Assembly (NCBI GenBank): GCA_947589155.1
Contig: CANQBH010000007.1
Location: 1-64,000 of the forward strand
DNA from: an uncultured Lachnospiraceae bacterium
GTDB taxonomy: Bacteria > Bacillota > Clostridia > Lachnospirales > Lachnospiraceae
Direction: 5' to 3'
Length of the DNA: 64,000 nt
The notes below the pieces were generated by a model that worked only from the letters and a program-made list of their open reading frames with translations, searched no databases and was not told the origin of the DNA. Numbering within the stretch: the first letter of the stretch is position 1; the number at the start of each line of letters is the position of its first letter. Shown here piece by piece: positions 34,951 to 44,488 of the stretch. The translations under genes were made by a program, and so were the position numbers.

Positions 34951-36813
34951 TTATGCCGGTACGGCGACTTCCTCCGGTTCGATATAGATCTCGTGCCACA
35001 CAAGGAAGACGTAGACCGCCCAGATCTTCCGGCTGTTGTCCGCCCTGCCTTCCTTATGGTCTTTTAAGAGCCTGCGCAGGCCGTCCGTGTCAAAATAGTT
35101 CTCCGCAGCGGGGCTTGAGAACGCTTCTTCCACCCGCCGGTAATACGCGTCTTCCTTGAGCCAGACGCGGATCGGCACCGGAAAGCCGAGCTTCTTTTTG
35201 TTGGCGGTAAACGCCGGCAGGTGCCGCCGCGCCGCGAGGCGGAACGCGCGTTTCGTGACCTTATCCTTCACGCGGTAGTCGATCGGCAGGTTTTTGATGT
35301 AGTCGAAGACCCGAATGTCCAGATACGGCACGCGCGCTTCGAGGGAATGCGCCATGCTCATCTTGTCCGCTTTGAGCAGGATGTCGCCCTGCAGCCAGAA
35401 GTTCATATCGATGTACTGCATCTTGGCGATGTCGCTGAGCCCCTCGCACTTGTCATAATACGGCTTGCAAAGCTGCGCGGGCGTGACGCCGGTCAGTTTC
35501 GTGCGGAGGAGTTTTTCGCGTTCTTCCACGGAAAAGAGGTTCGCGTTTCCGATAAAGCGCTCCTCGACCGTCTTGCTTCCGCGGATGATAAAATTCTTTC
35601 CTTTGAAATCCGGCAGTTTTTTCACCAGAGACGCAAGCGCCCTGCGCAGGCCCTGCGGCAGTTTCTGATAGCCCGCCAGCGACAGCGGCTCGTGGTAGAT
35701 GTTGTAGCCGCCGAAAAATTCATCCGCCCCTTCGCCGGAGAGGACGACCTTGATGTCCTTCGCCGCGAGTTCGTCCACAAAATACAGCGCGATACAGGAC
35801 GGATCCGCGAGCGGCTCGTCCATGTAATACATGACTTTTTTTATACTGTCAAAATACTCGTCGCTACCGATGGTCCTTGAGATGTTCTTTTTCCCAAGTT
35901 CCTTCGTCAGATCCTCGGCATAGCGGATCTCATTGTACGGGCTCTCCTTATCCAGAAAGCCGACGGTATAGGTCTTTTCTCCCGGAAATTCGGAGACCAG
36001 ATAACTGGAATCCACGCCGCTTGAGAGGCTCGCCCCCACTTCCACGTCGGCGATCATGTGCGCCATCGTCGACTCGTGCACGACCTCCTCGATCTCGGCG
36101 ACGGTCTTCTCAAGCGACTCCGGCGCTTTGGCTGGCTGCATGAGCGGATCGTAGTACTGGCGGATCGTCGTCTCGCCGTTTTCGATCAGCATATAGTGTC
36201 CGGCGGGCAGACGGTAGATCCCTTTGAAAAACGTCTCCGGCAGGACGGAATACTGGAACGAGAGGTACTGCTCGAGCGCCTCCTCGTTCACCTCGCGCTT
36301 CACCTGCGGATATTGCAGGATACTCTTGATCTCGGAAGAAAAAATAAACGTGCCGTCTTTTTTTGTGTAATAGAAAGGCTTGATCCCGAAGAAATCCCTC
36401 GCCGCGAAGATCAGATCTTTTTTCATGTCATAGATGACGAACGCGAACATGCCGCGGACCTTCTTTAACAGTTCCACGCCGTATTCCTCGTAGCCGTGGA
36501 TCAGGCTCTCCGTATCGGCGTTGTTGGAGAAGACGTGGCCCTTTTCCTGCAGTTCCTTTCGCAGTTCCAGATGGTTGTAGATCTCGCCGTTAAAGACGAT
36601 CACCACATCCTTTGTCTCGTTGAACATCGGCTGCATACCGTGGTCGAGGTCGATAATGCTCAGGCGGCGGAATCCGAGAGCCACCGTATCGTTGACGTAC
36701 ATCCCTTCCTGATCCGGCCCGCGGTGTACGATCGTATCCATCATTTTCCGCAGTACCGCTTCGCGGTCAAGCCCCTCCTTTGTCCTTCCGATAAATCCGC
36801 TCACTCCACACAT
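34951..36813 (-). CDS. asnB: Glutamine-hydrolysing asparagine synthetase
   Basis: Makes asparagine from aspartate, ATP and glutamine. The 620-residue protein begins MCGVSGFIG, so Cys2 is the N-terminal nucleophile after Met removal. The glutaminase domain runs to about residue 200 (RRLSIIDLDHGMQPM, NGEIYNH). The synthetase domain carries the pyrophosphate loop SSGVDSSYLV and LSGEGADEFFGGY. It follows a GGDEF/EAL gene by 20 bases with no visible promoter. Relatives can also amidate cell-wall or other substrates. Confidence 0.95.
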   Translation of the reverse strand: MCGVSGFIGRTKEGLDREAVLRKMMDTIVHRGPDQEGMYVNDTVALGFRRLSIIDLDHGMQPMFNETKDVVIVFNGEIYNHLELRKELQEKGHVFSNNADTESLIHGYEEYGVELLKKVRGMFAFVIYDMKKDLIFAARDFFGIKPFYYTKKDGTFIFSSEIKSILQYPQVKREVNEEALEQYLSFQYSVLPETFFKGIYRLPAGHYMLIENGETTIRQYYDPLMQPAKAPESLEKTVAEIEEVVHESTMAHMIADVEVGASLSSGVDSSYLVSEFPGEKTYTVGFLDKESPYNEIRYAEDLTKELGKKNISRTIGSDEYFDSIKKVMYYMDEPLADPSCIALYFVDELAAKDIKVVLSGEGADEFFGGYNIYHEPLSLAGYQKLPQGLRRALASLVKKLPDFKGKNFIIRGSKTVEERFIGNANLFSVEEREKLLRTKLTGVTPAQLCKPYYDKCEGLSDIAKMQYIDMNFWLQGDILLKADKMSMAHSLEARVPYLDIRVFDYIKNLPIDYRVKDKVTKRAFRLAARRHLPAFTANKKKLGFPVPIRVWLKEDAYYRRVEEAFSSPAAENYFDTDGLRRLLKDHKEGRADNSRKIWAVYVFLVWHEIYIEPEEVAVPA

Positions 36814-36833
36814 GGTATCCGTTTCCTTTCACA

Positions 36834-39500
36834 CTATGAGATCAATTCCATGAACTCCTCGACCGGCACCGGCCGCGAGTAATAATACCCCTGATAATAC
36901 GTCGGGTTGAATCTTTGCAGATAATCGCCGAGCTGCGCGTTCTCGATTCCCTCGATACAGATCTCCGCGTCGATGACCTTCGCGCCGCTGACGATGCCGG
37001 ACACCAGCGCCTGATTGATCCGCTGGCTCTCGATGTCCTGAATGAAGGCGCGGTCGATCTTGATCTCGTCGAGCGGCAGTTCCAACACCAACTGCAGGGA
37101 GGCGTTCCCCGTGCCGAAGTCGTCCATCGCGATCCGTATCCCCTTTTCCTGAAAGAATACGATCTGCGAACGCAGGAATTCAAAATCCATTTCGCGGCAC
37201 CGCTCGGTCAGTTCCAGACAGAGGCCCTCGGCCGGATAATCCGCTTCTTTTAACATGCGTATCACGTCTCCGCCAAATCCGTCGCGCTCCAGCTGCGGCG
37301 GCGCGATATTGACGTTGACGATGAAATGCGGCAGGACCGCGCGCATCCTCTTGGCGTCCTCCAACGCGTGGCGGATCACCCAGTTGCCCAGTTCGTAGAT
37401 CGCCGGATTCTGCTCGATGAACGGCACGAAGCGGTTTGGAGAGACCATGCCGTAGGTCTCCGTCTCCCAACGCAGCAGCGCCTCCGCGCCGACGATCTCC
37501 CCGCTGTACGCGTCGACGATCGGCTGGTAAAACAGGCGGAAATGCCGGCAGCCGTTCATGACGTCCTGATAGATCACGCCCAGAAGATCCCGGTCGCTCA
37601 TCTCGTGCTGGTGCGCCAGCACGTCGAAGAAAACCAGTTCCCCGTGGTAAACGTTCCTGGAGAGGCCAATCACATAACTCAGGTGGCTGTTGATCCTGCC
37701 GTCTTCGCCTTTGGCGTAGCCGAAGACCGTCGCGCCGCCCAGCGTCTTGACCGTGACCCTGCGGCCGTCGACTTCCAGCCCGTCGTAGCCGAGTTTTTGA
37801 ATCTGACGGTAGATCGCCTGCGCATCGTCCTTTCCCGCGTCGCCAAGGCAGACGCCGAAACTCGCGCCGTCCAGATGGTAGACCTGCCCGCGCGCCCCGA
37901 CGATCTCCTGAATGCCCTCGCCGTAGCAGCGCAGGAGATCTTCGCCCGTCTGCCAGCCGTAGAGCATGTTGATGCTGCTGAACATATCCATCACGAGCAG
38001 CATGACGCAGGACTGCCCGTCGTCGATCGTCATGTCCTTGAGGCGGAGCAGAAACGCCGTCTTGCTCGGCAGGTTGGTCACGCGGTCCACAACGTCGGGT
38101 ATGCCGTAATTTGTGATCGCGCCCGAAAAATAATCCGGTTCGTCGCCCTGCCCTTTGATGATCGTGCCCTCGCAGGAACAGACGACGTAATCGCCCGCGG
38201 CGTTTCTGGCGCGGTAGACCAGATCGTGCCGGTCGGTCCTGCCGGAGAACAGATCGTCCAGCGACTTGCGAAACGTCTCGCGGTCGTCGGGGTGGATGCG
38301 CTCGATCCAGATATCCTGCACCTGATACATGTATTCACCCGGAAGGTCGAAATCCTCAACCGCGCGCTTGGACCAGCGGGAGACGTTGGTCTGCATATTG
38401 GTGAGGAAGAAATAATTTCTTTTGGTGGTGGTGGCGAACACGTCGAAGATCCGGCTGGAAAGGCCGGTGCGGTCCACCTCGTCCTTGTTGAGATATAATT
38501 CGCCCGTCATCTGCGAACGGCTTGCAAGGATCTCGTCCACGTCGAACGCCATTCCGCGGTAATCGCGGTTCTTGACCGTTTCGCTGCCCTGATGCGTCTC
38601 GTAGAACCGGCGCTTGTCCATATACATCGCCTTTTCCGCTTCACGCTCCACGTCCTCGATATCGGACGGCGCTTCCATCCAGCAGACGCCCATCGCCGCC
38701 ATCGGGCTCGGCTGCGCGTCTAGGAACTCGCGCAGTTTTTTCGCTTCTCTGGCGAAATGGTCTTTGTTGTAGTATTCCAAAACGACCAGAAATTCATCCC
38801 CGCTGATCCGATAACAGTGCCGCGAGCCGTAGAGGTTCTGGATCGCCGTTGCGAACGTCAGAAGATATTCGTCGCCGCTTTTATGGCCGTAATTGTCGTT
38901 GACGTATTTGAGCCCGTTGATGTCGGAAAAGATCACGCCGACCGCGTGGCGGTTCATCTGCTCGGCGTATTCCGCGCAGCAACGGGTATAGGCAAGGCGG
39001 TTGCACAGGCCCGTCAAAGGATCCGTATGGACAAACTGCTCGATCTGCAGCCGCTGCGCCGCCTGTTCGGTGTAGACCTTGTGGATGTCGCGGACGTAAA
39101 TGAGCACTTCCTGACGCTCCGGCGTATAGGAAGTCGCGGGCCAGAGTTCGACGGACGCCCAGCGGTATTCGTCGCCGTTTTTGCGGCGGTAGAGAAAGAG
39201 CGTGCCTTTTTTGCCCGATCCGACCCACTCGCGCAGATGGTCGAGTTCGAGCGCTTTCTGATAGGTCTGCACGTCGTCTTCGTGGACGTGGCCTTTGCGC
39301 AGAAAATCGCGGACCATCGAATCGAAATGCTTATGGCGCACTTCTTCTTCCTGCGTCCTGTCGTTTTTGATGCAGACGTATCTGTTGTTTGTCAGATCGA
39401 CCTTTAAGATCCGGTAAAAGATCTCGTCGAGCATCATCATGGCGTCCTGAAACGCGTCGCCGTCAAAAATATAGTCCTGTTCCATCTCGCTTCCTGTCAT
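36834..39500 (-). CDS. GGDEF-PAS-GGDEF-EAL cyclic-di-GMP protein
   Basis: An 888-residue cytoplasmic protein without membrane segments. Order: an N-terminal PAS-like region, a GGDEF domain with the motif SGDEF (about residues 170-300), a PAS-like region (about 340-470), a second, degenerate GGDEF (LDGASF in place of the active site) and an EAL domain (about 640-885). The EAL catalytic set looks complete: EALLRW, NVNIAP, LELTE, DDFGTG, EIKID, IEGIEN and YYQGYYYSRP. It is probably a c-di-GMP phosphodiesterase; the first GGDEF may be active or regulatory. It is 11 bases after another GGDEF/EAL gene and precedes asnB. Confidence 0.92.
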   Translation of the reverse strand: MTGSEMEQDYIFDGDAFQDAMMMLDEIFYRILKVDLTNNRYVCIKNDRTQEEEVRHKHFDSMVRDFLRKGHVHEDDVQTYQKALELDHLREWVGSGKKGTLFLYRRKNGDEYRWASVELWPATSYTPERQEVLIYVRDIHKVYTEQAAQRLQIEQFVHTDPLTGLCNRLAYTRCCAEYAEQMNRHAVGVIFSDINGLKYVNDNYGHKSGDEYLLTFATAIQNLYGSRHCYRISGDEFLVVLEYYNKDHFAREAKKLREFLDAQPSPMAAMGVCWMEAPSDIEDVEREAEKAMYMDKRRFYETHQGSETVKNRDYRGMAFDVDEILASRSQMTGELYLNKDEVDRTGLSSRIFDVFATTTKRNYFFLTNMQTNVSRWSKRAVEDFDLPGEYMYQVQDIWIERIHPDDRETFRKSLDDLFSGRTDRHDLVYRARNAAGDYVVCSCEGTIIKGQGDEPDYFSGAITNYGIPDVVDRVTNLPSKTAFLLRLKDMTIDDGQSCVMLLVMDMFSSINMLYGWQTGEDLLRCYGEGIQEIVGARGQVYHLDGASFGVCLGDAGKDDAQAIYRQIQKLGYDGLEVDGRRVTVKTLGGATVFGYAKGEDGRINSHLSYVIGLSRNVYHGELVFFDVLAHQHEMSDRDLLGVIYQDVMNGCRHFRLFYQPIVDAYSGEIVGAEALLRWETETYGMVSPNRFVPFIEQNPAIYELGNWVIRHALEDAKRMRAVLPHFIVNVNIAPPQLERDGFGGDVIRMLKEADYPAEGLCLELTERCREMDFEFLRSQIVFFQEKGIRIAMDDFGTGNASLQLVLELPLDEIKIDRAFIQDIESQRINQALVSGIVSGAKVIDAEICIEGIENAQLGDYLQRFNPTYYQGYYYSRPVPVEEFMELIS

Positions 39501-39511
39501 ACCGTTCTCCG

Positions 39512-41179
39512 TTATACCACTTCCTTTGCCATGAACCGATTCTTAAATTCATCGATCGGACACGGCCTGCCGTAATAGTACCCCTGAATATAATCCGGTC
39601 CGAGCGCAAGGATCCGTTCGAGTTCTTCCCTATTCTCCACGCCCTCGATAACTTCTTTGATCCCGAGGGAATGTACCATCTCAATGATATGTACGAGAAG
39701 ATTGCGCTCATAGCGGTTGTGCAGCGCCTTGACCGTAAATTCCCGATCGACCTTTAAGATGTCCGGCTTGAGGCTGCTGATGTTCATGAGGTTGGAGTAG
39801 CCGGTGCCGAAGTCGTCGATCGCGATCAGCACGCCGTATTCTTTTAATTTGCGCCAGACGTTGAGCACGGCGCTGTTCTCGTCGAGATAGCCGCTCTCCG
39901 TCAGTTCCACAATCACGCTCTCCGGCGAAACGCCGCTGTCTTCGATCGCGTCCACCAGATCCGCGTAGACCGGACTCTTGAGCAGCTGCACATAGGAGAG
40001 GTTGATGCTCACTTTGAAATCCGGCTTGCTTTTCTGGCATTCGACGCAGGCTTCCAGCGCGGTGCGGATGATCCAGCGGCCCAGCGGGATGATGAGCCCG
40101 CTCTCCTCAAGCTGCGGGATGATCGCATACGGCGAGACAAGTTCCCCGTCCTCCCTGCGGTAGCGGATCAGCGCTTCCGCGGCGTAGACCTCGCCCGTGG
40201 ACGCGTGCATGATCGGCTGGAAGAACAACTCAAACCCGTGGAAATTCTTGGAAACCGCGCGGCGGAGATCCTGCGTCATCTCGCGGTTTGAAACAAAGCG
40301 GTCGTAATCCTTCTGCTCGTAAAAATAGATCTGATTCTTGCCCTTGAATTTTGCCATGGACAGGGCGTACTGGGACAGCATCGTGATCTGGTCGTAATCC
40401 AGACTGCCGAGGTCTTCATAGGAGACCACGCCGCAGGAGATCGTGTAGATCGCCTGATAGTGCTGCCGCTCCAGCAGATCGTCGATATGCCGCCGGACGG
40501 AGCGGTACAGGCGTCCCGTATCCTTCCGGTCCTTGCTGAGCAGATCGAAGATCAGAAACTCGTCCGAAGGCATCCGGTAAACGAACTGTCCGGGCTGCAG
40601 GCAGTCGCGGATCGACTCGGCGACGTCGTTTAAGACGCGGTCGCCGTATTCGTTGCCCAGACGTTCGTTGACGCTCTTGAAATCGTCGATACCGATCCGC
40701 AGGATATAGCACTCCGGAAGTCCGCGGAACTGCCGCAGCTGTTCCTTGAAGGCTTCCTCGCTCAACAGGCCGCTGACGTTGTCCGCGATCTGCTTGTCGC
40801 CGATCTCGTTGATACAGCCGATCAGCAGGCGGGTCTTTTTGTCCGGCGAAACAATCAGCCTGCCCTGGCAGTTGATCCAGACAGGCCTGCCGGACTTGTC
40901 CAGCCAGCGATAACGGAGATTGTGCCATGCCTTTTTCCCCTGAAGGACCATCCGGATATCCTGATTGAACAGTTCGATATCGTCTTTATAGATGAACGAG
41001 TATTTTTCCTGTGCAAAGTTTGTAAAGACCTGCCCCGGGATCGCGAAGCGCTCTACCGCGCGTTCCGTGATATAGTAGACGTCCTCCGTAAGATCGTAGA
41101 TATATAGGTAGTCTTTCATGCAGCTTGCGAAAAGTTCCGCGGAATTTTGAAAAAGCGTAAATGTAAAGTTTTCACTCAT
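39512..41179 (-). CDS. PAS-GGDEF-EAL cyclic-di-GMP phosphodiesterase
   Basis: A 555-residue soluble protein. An N-terminal PAS domain (about 20-130) precedes a GGDEF domain whose motif is PSDEF, so diguanylate cyclase activity is unlikely. The EAL domain (about 300-550) keeps its catalytic residues: AEALIRY, SINLS, VELTE, IDDFGTG, ILKVD, IEGVEN and YIQGYYYGRP. It should hydrolyse c-di-GMP. It leads a four-gene unit (EAL, EAL, asnB, alaX) under a TTGAAA/TATAGT promoter. Its ribosome site includes a run of seven G residues. Confidence 0.92.
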   Translation of the reverse strand: MSENFTFTLFQNSAELFASCMKDYLYIYDLTEDVYYITERAVERFAIPGQVFTNFAQEKYSFIYKDDIELFNQDIRMVLQGKKAWHNLRYRWLDKSGRPVWINCQGRLIVSPDKKTRLLIGCINEIGDKQIADNVSGLLSEEAFKEQLRQFRGLPECYILRIGIDDFKSVNERLGNEYGDRVLNDVAESIRDCLQPGQFVYRMPSDEFLIFDLLSKDRKDTGRLYRSVRRHIDDLLERQHYQAIYTISCGVVSYEDLGSLDYDQITMLSQYALSMAKFKGKNQIYFYEQKDYDRFVSNREMTQDLRRAVSKNFHGFELFFQPIMHASTGEVYAAEALIRYRREDGELVSPYAIIPQLEESGLIIPLGRWIIRTALEACVECQKSKPDFKVSINLSYVQLLKSPVYADLVDAIEDSGVSPESVIVELTESGYLDENSAVLNVWRKLKEYGVLIAIDDFGTGYSNLMNISSLKPDILKVDREFTVKALHNRYERNLLVHIIEMVHSLGIKEVIEGVENREELERILALGPDYIQGYYYGRPCPIDEFKNRFMAKEVV

Positions 41180-41246
41180 TTGTCTACCCCCCCAATCTGT
41201 TCATCGGCGTTAGGGATAGCGGCTGCTATCTCTGTCAGTACCCTTA

Positions 41247-41275
41247 ACTATACAATGAAATGGAAGATTTTTCAA
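41247..41275 (-). promoter_or_regulatory. Promoter for the EAL-EAL-asnB-alaX operon
   Basis: TTGAAA (41270-41275), 17-base spacer, TATAGT (41247-41252) on the minus strand. A small hairpin (GATAGC/GCTATC) follows in the leader. Confidence 0.85.
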
Positions 41276-41307
41276 TAAATCCCGCGCTTTTTCGCAAATT
41301 TTTTCGC

Positions 41308-41332
41308 AAAAAAAGAAGGCTAACTCGCCTTC
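41308..41332 (-). terminator. Terminator overlapping the CarD-like stop codon
   Basis: GAAGGC/GCCTTC stem with the TAG stop at the loop edge, followed by seven T residues on the minus strand. The last sense codons form part of the stem. Confidence 0.88.
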
Positions 41333-41826
41333 TCTATCTTCTCTTTGATGTAAGAGACCATGTCTTCTTTTGGAATCCCAAGCGCGAGGGACAACTCCGC
41401 GTACGCCTCGTTCTCCGCGGTCCGAAGGTATCTCTCGTCGAGCGCGGTGATCTTTTTGCCCTGCCGCAGGCGCTCTTTCCTGCGGAAATACACGGTCTTG
41501 ATGACGCTGAACCAGTTGCGGAAATCACAACTGCGCAGCGCGTCCTTGTACTGCTGCTCGCGGTTCCTTTCGTTCGTCACGGAAAGCTGCGCGATCTCCG
41601 GCAGTTCGCGAATCAGCGCCTCCGCGTCCTCCTTGGAGATCACCCGGCGCATGACGACCCGCTGGTTGTCCACCGGCGTATAGATCTTATCCGTTCCCGC
41701 CGATACCGGAATCAGCACATAATACAGCCGCTTGCTGTCGGACTGTCCCAGATCCAGATGCGTAATGTCCTGCACCTGATAGACGCCCTGACATCCATAG
41801 ACGATCCTCTCTCCGATCTCATACAT
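41320..41826 (-). CDS. CarD-like transcriptional regulator
   Basis: A 168-residue protein. The N-terminal half is the RNA-polymerase-interacting CarD/CdnL/TRCF domain (IGERIVYGCQGVYQVQDI, then YYVLIPV and KIYTPVD); the C-terminal half is helical and basic, like the DNA-contacting part. Such proteins bind the polymerase beta subunit and stabilise open complexes. The ATG at 41826 is chosen for its AGAGG site eight bases upstream. It is monocistronic, with its own promoter and terminator, between c-di-GMP genes. Confidence 0.88.
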   Translation of the reverse strand: MYEIGERIVYGCQGVYQVQDITHLDLGQSDSKRLYYVLIPVSAGTDKIYTPVDNQRVVMRRVISKEDAEALIRELPEIAQLSVTNERNREQQYKDALRSCDFRNWFSVIKTVYFRRKERLRQGKKITALDERYLRTAENEAYAELSLALGIPKEDMVSYIKEKIEKAS

Positions 41827-41876
41827 ATTTTTCACCTCTCACCACACACAAACAAAGCCCGAAGGCAGGTAACTAA

Positions 41877-41906
41877 ATTCTATCACCGTAAAAAAAGAAA
41901 AGTCAA
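41877..41906 (-). promoter_or_regulatory. Promoter of the CarD-like gene
   Basis: TTGACT (41901-41906), 18-base spacer, TAGAAT (41877-41882) with TG one base upstream (extended -10) on the minus strand. Confidence 0.82.
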
Positions 41907-41983
41907 GAATGATTTTTCGCTGTTTTTCCCCTTTTTTTGACCCTTTCTTCCGCCACAGACTTCTTTTCTTGCGGCGCGTTTTG

Positions 41984-41992
41984 TGCTACACT
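41984..41992 (+). promoter_or_regulatory. Extended -10 promoter of the HD-GYP gene
   Basis: TGCTACACT with no clear -35, about 48 bases before the ATG. It is divergent from the CarD-like promoter. Confidence 0.5.
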
Positions 41993-42039
41993 GTAAGTAA
42001 CGGTTCACAGACATCAGGAATACGCAAAAAGGATAACAT

Positions 42040-43119
42040 ATGGTTGTTTACGAATTGTCACAGGTCAAACCGGGAATGTTGACGGCCAAGGATGTATATA
42101 CGCCCCGCGGGCAGCTCATCGTGCCAAGCGCTTCGCGCCTGAGCCAGCAGATGATCCAGCACATGAAATATTACAACATCGCCACCGTCGCCATCCTGCC
42201 AAACGAAGTCTCCCCCGCAAATCCCCTGCGGGAAGAACGCGAAACGAGTTACGAAAACCGGATCCGCAACAATAAAGAATTTTTACACTTCAAACAGGAA
42301 TACAGCCAGAGTATCAGCCTGTTCCAGTCCCATCTGGAGTCTTTCCTCTCCGGCGAAGGCAGTCTGGACACCGGCCTGCTCCTGCAGGATACGCTCCGCC
42401 TGTTTGACAATAACCTCACAACCTTTTCCATGCTCGATATGCTGCACAATATGCGCAGCCTCGACGATTCCACTTACGTCCACAGCATTAACGTCGCCGT
42501 GATCGTCCGTCTCCTCGGCATCTGGTGCCATCTTTTACCCGCCGACCTCGACGTCCTGACGTTGAGCGGCCTGCTTCATGACATCGGCAAGACCAGGATC
42601 TCCGGGGATATCCTCTGCAAACCGGATTATCTGACGGACGAAGAATACGAAACGATGAAAACGCATACGACCCTCGGCTACGAAATGATAAAAGACGCCG
42701 ATCTGGATCCGCGGATCAAGGACGCCGTCCTTTTGCACCACGAGCGCTACGACGGCAAGGGCTATCCGCAGGGGCTCGCAAAAGACGCGATACCGGAATT
42801 CGCCGCAATGGTCGCCATCGCCGACGTCTACGACGCGCTGACCTCGGACCGCTGCTACCGCACCGCGCTCTGCCCGTTTGAAGTGATCGCGATGTTTGAA
42901 AAGAACGGCCTCTCGGAGTACCACCCGAAATACATCCTTCCTTTCTTAAAAAACATCGCGCAGACCTATCTGCATCACAAAGTCGCCTTAAACGACGGCA
43001 GTTCGGGTGAGATCATGATGATCACCGACCGTATCACGCGGCCGCTGATCCGGCTTGACGACGGAAGTTTTGTCAGCCTTGAAAAACGGCTCGACCTTTA
43101 TGTGGAGGAGATCCTATAA
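42040..43119 (+). CDS. HD-GYP domain cyclic-di-GMP phosphodiesterase
   Basis: A 359-residue cytoplasmic protein. An N-terminal region of about 130 residues has no recognised fold. The HD-GYP domain follows: [19 protein letters not shown] (the HD pair), [25 protein letters not shown] (the GYP motif) and [17 protein letters not shown], so the metal ligands are present. It probably degrades c-di-GMP to pGpG or GMP. AAAAAGGATAACAT precedes the ATG. The PhoH-like gene follows after 25 bases, probably in the same transcript. Confidence 0.92.
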   Translation: MVVYELSQVKPGMLTAKDVYTPRGQLIVPSASRLSQQMIQHMKYYNIATVAILPNEVSPANPLREERETSYENRIRNNKEFLHFKQEYSQSISLFQSHLESFLSGEGSLDTGLLLQDTLRLFDNNLTTFSMLDMLHNMRSLDDSTYVHSINVAVIVRLLGIWCHLLPADLDVLTLSGLLHDIGKTRISGDILCKPDYLTDEEYETMKTHTTLGYEMIKDADLDPRIKDAVLLHHERYDGKGYPQGLAKDAIPEFAAMVAIADVYDALTSDRCYRTALCPFEVIAMFEKNGLSEYHPKYILPFLKNIAQTYLHHKVALNDGSSGEIMMITDRITRPLIRLDDGSFVSLEKRLDLYVEEIL

Positions 43120-43144
43120 AAAGCAAAAGAAAGGGGGAATTACT

Positions 43145-44482
43145 GTGAAGAAAAAATTTGTACTGGATACCAACATCCTTTTGGGCAGCAACGGCCCGCA
43201 GGCGATCTTCGGTTTTGAGGACAACGACGTGATCATCACCGGCACGACCCTGCAGGAACTCGACCGCAAAAAGAGCGAACTCGGCGAGGTCGGCTACCAC
43301 GCCCGCCGCGCCTGCCATATCCTCGAGACGCTCCGCAAGCAGGGCAGCCTGATCAGCGGCGTCGCGCTGGAAGGCGGCGGCCGGTGCTTCGTCGAGCCGG
43401 ACGGGATCGATAAGGGCCTGCTTCCGAGCGGCTACTCGCTGGAACGCGCCGACAACCGGATCATCAGCGCGTGCCTGTATATCGCGCGCCAGCACCCGTC
43501 GGAAAAAGTCATCCTTGTGACCAACGACGTCTCCATGCGCGTCAACGCGTCGATCTGCGGCGTGGAAGTCGAGAACTACCGCAACGACCATATTTCCGCG
43601 GCGGAAGAATACAAAGGCCGCAGCGAGCGCGACGTCCCGCGGGAAGTCATCGACGCGCTCTACCGCGACAAACGTATCGACGCCGACGCCGTGCTCTGCG
43701 ATCCCGCGCCCGTGGAAAACGAATACCTTGTCCTCCGCAGCGACCGCGCCTCCGCGCTCGCGATGTTCCGCGAGGGGGAGATCCGTCTTCTGGAAAACGC
43801 CGACCGGAAGGTGTTCTCCGTTTCGCCGATGAACGTCGCGCAGAAATTCGCGCTGCACGCGCTGACGTCGGATGACATCCCGCTGACCATCCTAAAGGGA
43901 AGCGCCGGAACGGCCAAGACCTTTTTGTCCCTCGCCGCCGCGCTGAGCAAGACCTACGGACGCGAGACCTACGACCATATCCTGATCTCGCGCAACAACG
44001 TGACTTCGGACGAAGGCTTCGGTTTCCTGCCCGGCGATATCGAAGACAAGATGGGACCGCTCCTCGGCAGTTTCACCGACAACTTAGAGGCGCTGCTGCG
44101 CGGCAACAGCAACGAGGATCCCGACCAGATCAAGTTGCAGATCGAAGATATGTACGAGACCGGCGTGATCAAAGTCTTCCCGCTTGCCTATATGCGCGGC
44201 CGCTCCATCACCAACAGTTATGTGATCGTGGACGAAGTGCAGAACGCGACGCGCTCCCAGATCCGCGACATCATCACGCGCTGCGGACGGAATTGCCATA
44301 TGGTCCTCTGCGGCGACCCGAATCAGGTCGACAACCACCTGCTCGACAAGTGGAACAACGGTCTGGTCTACGCTTCCGACAAGATGAAAGGCAGCCCGCT
44401 CTGCGCGCAGATCACCTTCACAGAAGAAGAAAGCGTCCGCAGCCCGCTGGCCAAGGACGCTCTCAAGCGTATGGATTTCTGA
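43145..44482 (+). CDS. PhoH-like ATPase with N-terminal PIN domain
   Basis: A 445-residue PIN-PhoH fusion. The PIN part (about 1-150) starts KKKFVLDTNILLG and carries further acidic residues (TTLQELDRKK, DNRIISACL), a nuclease-type metal site. The PhoH part has Walker A GSAGTAKTFLSLAAAL (Ala where Gly is usual before KT) and Walker B SYVIVDEVQNATRSQI. Relatives are thought to be RNA-unwinding and cleaving enzymes. The GTG at 43145, behind AGGGGG, is the start; the open frame to 43055 lies inside the HD-GYP gene. Confidence 0.9.
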   Translation: MKKKFVLDTNILLGSNGPQAIFGFEDNDVIITGTTLQELDRKKSELGEVGYHARRACHILETLRKQGSLISGVALEGGGRCFVEPDGIDKGLLPSGYSLERADNRIISACLYIARQHPSEKVILVTNDVSMRVNASICGVEVENYRNDHISAAEEYKGRSERDVPREVIDALYRDKRIDADAVLCDPAPVENEYLVLRSDRASALAMFREGEIRLLENADRKVFSVSPMNVAQKFALHALTSDDIPLTILKGSAGTAKTFLSLAAALSKTYGRETYDHILISRNNVTSDEGFGFLPGDIEDKMGPLLGSFTDNLEALLRGNSNEDPDQIKLQIEDMYETGVIKVFPLAYMRGRSITNSYVIVDEVQNATRSQIRDIITRCGRNCHMVLCGDPNQVDNHLLDKWNNGLVYASDKMKGSPLCAQITFTEEESVRSPLAKDALKRMDF

Positions 44483-44488
44483 TCGGTT

